A DNA stretch of 64,000 nt from Flavobacterium commune (lineage in GTDB: Bacteria; Bacteroidota; Bacteroidia; Flavobacteriales; Flavobacteriaceae), in assembly GCF_001857965.1 (NCBI RefSeq), contig NZ_CP017774.1, positions 3,100,001 through 3,164,000 of the forward strand. Direction: 5' to 3'. The notes beneath the pieces are model-generated. The model had not been told where the DNA came from. It did not search any database and was given only the letters and a program-made list of their open reading frames with translations. The position numbers and the translations under genes were made by a program. Shown here piece by piece: positions 60,384 through 64,000 of this stretch (position 1 is its first letter; the number at the start of each line of letters is the position of its first letter).

Positions 60384-63300
60384 ATGATAGAAATGTTTAT
60401 CAAAAGAAAGATATTATCATTAATCATCTCGGTTATGATAGTACTTTTAGGATTGTTGGCGTTGTTCCAGCTTCCCATAACACAATTCCCCGATATTGTA
60501 CCACCGTCTGTAACTGTTACAGCAAAATATACAGGAGCCAACGCAGAGGTTTCTGCTAATGCTGTTGCTCTCCCGTTAGAAAGAGCCATCAATGGAGTTC
60601 CTGGAATGACATATATGTCAACGGTTACTTCAAATGATGGTTTGACGTTAATTCAGGTTTTCTTCGAAGTAGGAACTGATCCTGATTTAGCTGCGGTAAA
60701 CGTTCAAAACAGAGTTACTACGATACTTGACGAACTTCCCGAAGAGGTAATTCGTGCCGGAGTTACGACCGAAAAAGAGGTCAACAGTATGTTGATGTAT
60801 TTGAATATAACAAGTACAGACAAAACTCAGGACGAACAGTTTATTTTCAATTTTACCGATATTAATATTCTTCAGGAATTAAAACGTATTGATGGTGTTG
60901 GACGTGCCGAAATTATGGGGCAAAAAGAATATTCGATGCGTGTCTGGCTGGATCCGCAAAAGATGCTTTCGTATAATATTTCGGCAAATGAAGTCATTAG
61001 TTCACTTCAAAAACAAAATATTTCTGCTGCGCCGGGAAAAGTAGGTGAAGGTTCAGGACAATTAGATAGTCAATTGCAATATGTTATTAAATATGGCGGA
61101 AAATTTTTTGAACCAAGTCAATATGAAGAAATTCCGTTAAGAGCTAATACTGATGGAACTATTTTAAGATTGAAAGATATTTCGAAAATTGAATTTGGTG
61201 CCATGAGTTACGGAATGGTTTCTAAAACTGATGGAAAACCTTCGGCATCCATCATGCTGAAACAACGTCCGGGCTCGAATGCATCTGAAGTAATTGCCAG
61301 CGTTAAAGAAAAAATGGCGGAACTAAAAGGAACTTCTTTCCCACCGGGAATGGACTATAATATTGCTTATGATGTTTCTCGTTTTCTAGATGCTTCGATA
61401 GATGAGGTTTTAAGAACTTTAATTGAAGCTTTTATTCTGGTAGCTTTTGTAGTTTTTCTTTTCTTGCAAGACTGGCGTTCTACCTTAATTCCGGTATTAG
61501 CAGTTCCTGTGGCGCTTATAGGTTCGTTTACTTTTATGTCGATGATGGGATTCTCAATCAACTTATTGACGCTTTTTGCATTGGTACTTTCGATAGGAAT
61601 TGTGGTAGATAACGCAATTGTTGTTGTCGAAGCCGTCCATGTAAAAATCTCCGAAGAACACATGGAACCACTGCCTGCGACCATTAGTGCAATGAAAGAA
61701 ATTACCGGAGCTGTTATTGCGATTACGATTGTGATGGCTGCGGTGTTTATTCCTGTGGCTTTCCTGAGTGGTCCTGTTGGGGTTTTCTACAGGCAATTTT
61801 CATTGACCATGGCAATAAGTATTGTGATTTCAGGTGTTAATGCGTTGACGCTTACACCAGCTTTGTGTGCTATTATGCTAAAAGCACATGATCCAAATAA
61901 AGAGAAAAAATCAATGTTGGATCGTTTCTTTCACCGCTTTAATAATTGGTTTGATAAGATTACTTCCAAATACATCAAAGTATTGATGAAGTTTGCTGAT
62001 CGAACTTCGATTACTCTTGGTTTGTTAGTTCTTTTTTGCTTGTTAACTTGGGGAACAAGTAAATTTTTACCGTCAGGATTTATTCCTTCAGAAGATCAGG
62101 GAATGGTTTATGTGAGTGTAACAACGCCACAAGGTGCAACGGTAGAACGTACCGAAAAAGCATTAGACGAAGTTACCCGAATTGCCAAAGAAATAAAAGG
62201 TGTTGATAACGTAACAACCCTTGCCGGATATAGTATTGTAACTGAAATTGCAGGTGCTTCGTATGGAATGGGAATGATTAACCTAAAAGACTGGAAAGAA
62301 CGCAATATTTCAGTAAATGATTTCATTGCGCAATTGACCGAGAAGACAAAAGGAATTTCCGATGCTCAGATAGAAATTTTTGCTCCGCCAACGGTTCCTG
62401 GTTTTGGTAACACCAGTGGTTTTGAACTTCGATTATTAGATAAATCCGGAGGAAGTATAAACAATACTGATGAGGTAACCAAAAACTTCATTAAGGAGCT
62501 AAATACCTCGCCTGAAATCCAGAACTCATTCACCAGTTTTGATGCTACTTTCCCTCAGTATTTAATTCATATCGATTATGATTTAGCTGCTAAAAAAGGA
62601 ATTTCAGTAGATAATGCAATGTCCACTTTACAGACTATGTTGGGATCTTTTTATGCAACCAATTTTATTCGTTTTTCTCAAATGTATAAAGTTATGGTTC
62701 AGGCTAGTCCACAGTTTCGTCAAAATCCGGAAAGTATTTTGGATATGTATTTGAAGAATGATGCTGGCGAAATGGTTCCGTTTTCGACTTTTATGAGACT
62801 CGAAAGAGTGTATGGTCCAGAGGTTTTAACACGTTATAATATGTACATGTCGGCAATGATCAATGGTGAAGCTGCCGCAGGTTTTAGCTCAGGTGAAGCG
62901 ATTGCAGCGGTCGAAAAAATCGCTGCTGAAAAACTTCCAAGCCGTTTTGAACTCGAATGGTCAGGAATGACGCGTGAAGAAATCCTGTCTGGAAACCAAA
63001 CCATATACATTTTTGCGTTGTGTATTTTGTTTGTGTATTTATTATTGGCGGCGCAGTACGAAAGTTTGTTGCTTCCGTTCCCGGTATTATTAAGTCTTCC
63101 TGTTGGAGTTTTTGGATCTTATTTGGCACTTTTAGCAGTTGGTTTAGATAATAATATTTACGCTCAGGTGGCACTAGTCATGCTTATTGGTCTGCTCGCC
63201 AAAAATGCCATTTTGATTGTCGAATTTGCTATGGCTCAAAATAAATTAGGAAGAGACATTACCGAAGCGGCAATTGAAGGTGCCCGACTTCGTTTTAGAC

Positions 63301-63497
63301 CTATTTTGATGACTTCGTTTGCTTTTATATCCGGATTAATACCGCTTTGTATTGCTTCTGGTGCGGGAGCTGTTGGTAACCGCTCCATTGGAACTGCAGC
63401 GGCTGGAGGAATGCTTATAGGAACCATTTTTGGACTTGTGATTATTCCGGGTCTTTATATTCTGTTTGCCAAATTAGAAAAAGCAACGAAAAAATAA
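60384..63497 (+). CDS. RND inner-membrane efflux pump (HAE1/AcrB type)
   Basis: A 1037-residue proton-driven pump with 12 membrane helices and two large periplasmic loops. The start MIEMFIKRKILSLIIS matches the family. The TM4 proton-relay segment is GIVVDNAIVVVEAV, with Asp at residue 409 and Asn at 410; E. coli AcrB has two adjacent Asp there. The TM10 Lys is kept in GLLAKNAILIVEFA, and GNRSIGTAAAGGMLIGTIFG is the usual C-terminal block. It likely exports antibiotics, detergents or other amphipathic compounds. It lies 30 bases after the adaptor gene and 7 bases before the outer-membrane gene. Confidence 0.95.
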   Translation: MIEMFIKRKILSLIISVMIVLLGLLALFQLPITQFPDIVPPSVTVTAKYTGANAEVSANAVALPLERAINGVPGMTYMSTVTSNDGLTLIQVFFEVGTDPDLAAVNVQNRVTTILDELPEEVIRAGVTTEKEVNSMLMYLNITSTDKTQDEQFIFNFTDINILQELKRIDGVGRAEIMGQKEYSMRVWLDPQKMLSYNISANEVISSLQKQNISAAPGKVGEGSGQLDSQLQYVIKYGGKFFEPSQYEEIPLRANTDGTILRLKDISKIEFGAMSYGMVSKTDGKPSASIMLKQRPGSNASEVIASVKEKMAELKGTSFPPGMDYNIAYDVSRFLDASIDEVLRTLIEAFILVAFVVFLFLQDWRSTLIPVLAVPVALIGSFTFMSMMGFSINLLTLFALVLSIGIVVDNAIVVVEAVHVKISEEHMEPLPATISAMKEITGAVIAITIVMAAVFIPVAFLSGPVGVFYRQFSLTMAISIVISGVNALTLTPALCAIMLKAHDPNKEKKSMLDRFFHRFNNWFDKITSKYIKVLMKFADRTSITLGLLVLFCLLTWGTSKFLPSGFIPSEDQGMVYVSVTTPQGATVERTEKALDEVTRIAKEIKGVDNVTTLAGYSIVTEIAGASYGMGMINLKDWKERNISVNDFIAQLTEKTKGISDAQIEIFAPPTVPGFGNTSGFELRLLDKSGGSINNTDEVTKNFIKELNTSPEIQNSFTSFDATFPQYLIHIDYDLAAKKGISVDNAMSTLQTMLGSFYATNFIRFSQMYKVMVQASPQFRQNPESILDMYLKNDAGEMVPFSTFMRLERVYGPEVLTRYNMYMSAMINGEAAAGFSSGEAIAAVEKIAAEKLPSRFELEWSGMTREEILSGNQTIYIFALCILFVYLLLAAQYESLLLPFPVLLSLPVGVFGSYLALLAVGLDNNIYAQVALVMLIGLLAKNAILIVEFAMAQNKLGRDITEAAIEGARLRFRPILMTSFAFISGLIPLCIASGAGAVGNRSIGTAAAGGMLIGTIFGLVIIPGLYILFAKLEKATKK

Positions 63498-63504
63498 ATT
63501 TAAA

Positions 63505-64000
63505 ATGAAAAACACAATTAATAAATATATTATATTAGGAGGAATAGTGCTGTTTACAGCCTGTTCTGCTCCTAAAGTCAACCAAAATTTAACAGCAAAA
63601 CAACTGCCTGAAAATTTTGATTTGAAAAGAAAAAAAGCAAGCGATAGTTTGCAAAATTTTATTCCATTAAAAACGGAAACCTATTTTAAAGATCCAAAAT
63701 TAGAAGCACTGTTAGATAAAGCCATTGCTCAAAATCCGGATTATTTAATTATGCAGGAACGTATTTTAATTGCTAATTCACATTTAAAAGTAGCTAAGCT
63801 GGCGCTTTTACCATCTTTAGATATTCAGGCTGATGTTTCCGGAACCCGCTATGGAAAATACACCATGGATGGGGTGGGGAATTTTGATACCAATTTTTCT
63901 CAGAATATCTCAGAAAGACAGAGAATTAATACTGATGTAACGCCCAATGTGTTTTTAGGAGGAAAAGTTTCCTGGGAAGCTGATATTTGGGGAAAACTGA
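63505..64000 (+). CDS. TolC/NodT-like outer-membrane efflux lipoprotein, 5' part
   Basis: The frame opens at 63505 (MKNTINKYIILGGIVLFTAC) with a lipoprotein signal, Cys at residue 20, and stays open to the window end, giving 165 residues. The text LEALLDKAIAQNPDYLIMQERILIANSHLKVAKLALLPSLDI is typical of the first repeat of NodT-type outer-membrane factors, followed by VSWEADIWGKL, a very common family block. It completes the tripartite pump with the two genes upstream. The C-terminal two thirds lie outside the window. Confidence 0.93.
   Translation, partial: MKNTINKYIILGGIVLFTACSAPKVNQNLTAKQLPENFDLKRKKASDSLQNFIPLKTETYFKDPKLEALLDKAIAQNPDYLIMQERILIANSHLKVAKLALLPSLDIQADVSGTRYGKYTMDGVGNFDTNFSQNISERQRINTDVTPNVFLGGKVSWEADIWGKL

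Overview
The window looks like chromosomal DNA of a flavobacterium (Bacteroidota, probably Flavobacterium or a close relative). The evidence is a very AT-rich sequence, a SusC/SusD pair, several TonB-dependent outer-membrane proteins, promoters of the TTTG-N17..20-TAnnTTTG type instead of sigma70 boxes, start codons without clear Shine-Dalgarno sites, and a tmRNA whose tag reads GENNYALAA. No rRNA, tRNA, CRISPR array, transposase or phage gene was seen.

Layout. (1) 1-13025, + strand: a glycan-use locus. It holds the end of a GH92 alpha-mannosidase, a GH3 beta-glycosidase with a PA14 insert, SusC, SusD, CutC, a FucP-type sugar transporter, a secreted BNR/Asp-box propeller, a RhaM-type mutarotase and a secreted M28 peptidase. 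It suggests use of N-glycan-like or deoxy-sugar-containing glycans. (2) 13276-16943, + strand: an SDR, then a separate transcript that opens with a short ORF holding six consecutive Cys codons, followed by a PhyH-type dioxygenase, a CDP-alcohol phosphatidyltransferase, GtrA and a DUF4833-like secreted protein. I regard this as the most interesting unit. (3) 17009-31843: tmRNA and housekeeping or accessory genes, including a beta-lactamase-fold hydrolase, a saccharopine dehydrogenase-like enzyme, fumC, an outer-membrane receptor, ArsC, a CPBP protease, menE, a Crp/Fnr regulator with FNR-like cysteines, two HAD phosphatases and a second M28 peptidase. (4) 32246-34465: rocD and an arginase, giving arginine -> ornithine -> glutamate semialdehyde. 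(5) 34696-41207: a nearly complete molybdenum-cofactor operon, moeA-mobA-cobA-moaD-moeB-moaE-moaCB-moaA. (6) 41215-50837, - strand: a zinc metallopeptidase, a large hybrid histidine kinase, a membrane protein, then a panB-GT2-GT39-rluA run. (7) 50948-55046, - strand: a pectin-related trio (GH28, CE7-like esterase, GH63-like hydrolase). (8) 55316-64000: an amino-acid permease, lpd, and a tripartite RND efflux operon whose outer-membrane gene runs off the end.

Intergenic DNA is rich in structure. A dispersed inverted-repeat family related to 'ATTCGTG...ATCTGCCTTTGGCAGAT...CACGAAT' occurs about six times. A separate 184-nt element with perfect 21-bp arms sits inside the Moco operon. A 7-nt tandem repeat separates two convergent genes. 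Several palindromes lie on or beside predicted promoters (susC, ssrA, crp, moeA, RND operon).

All calls come from reading the sequence and recalling family motifs. No database search was run. Domain borders are approximate.
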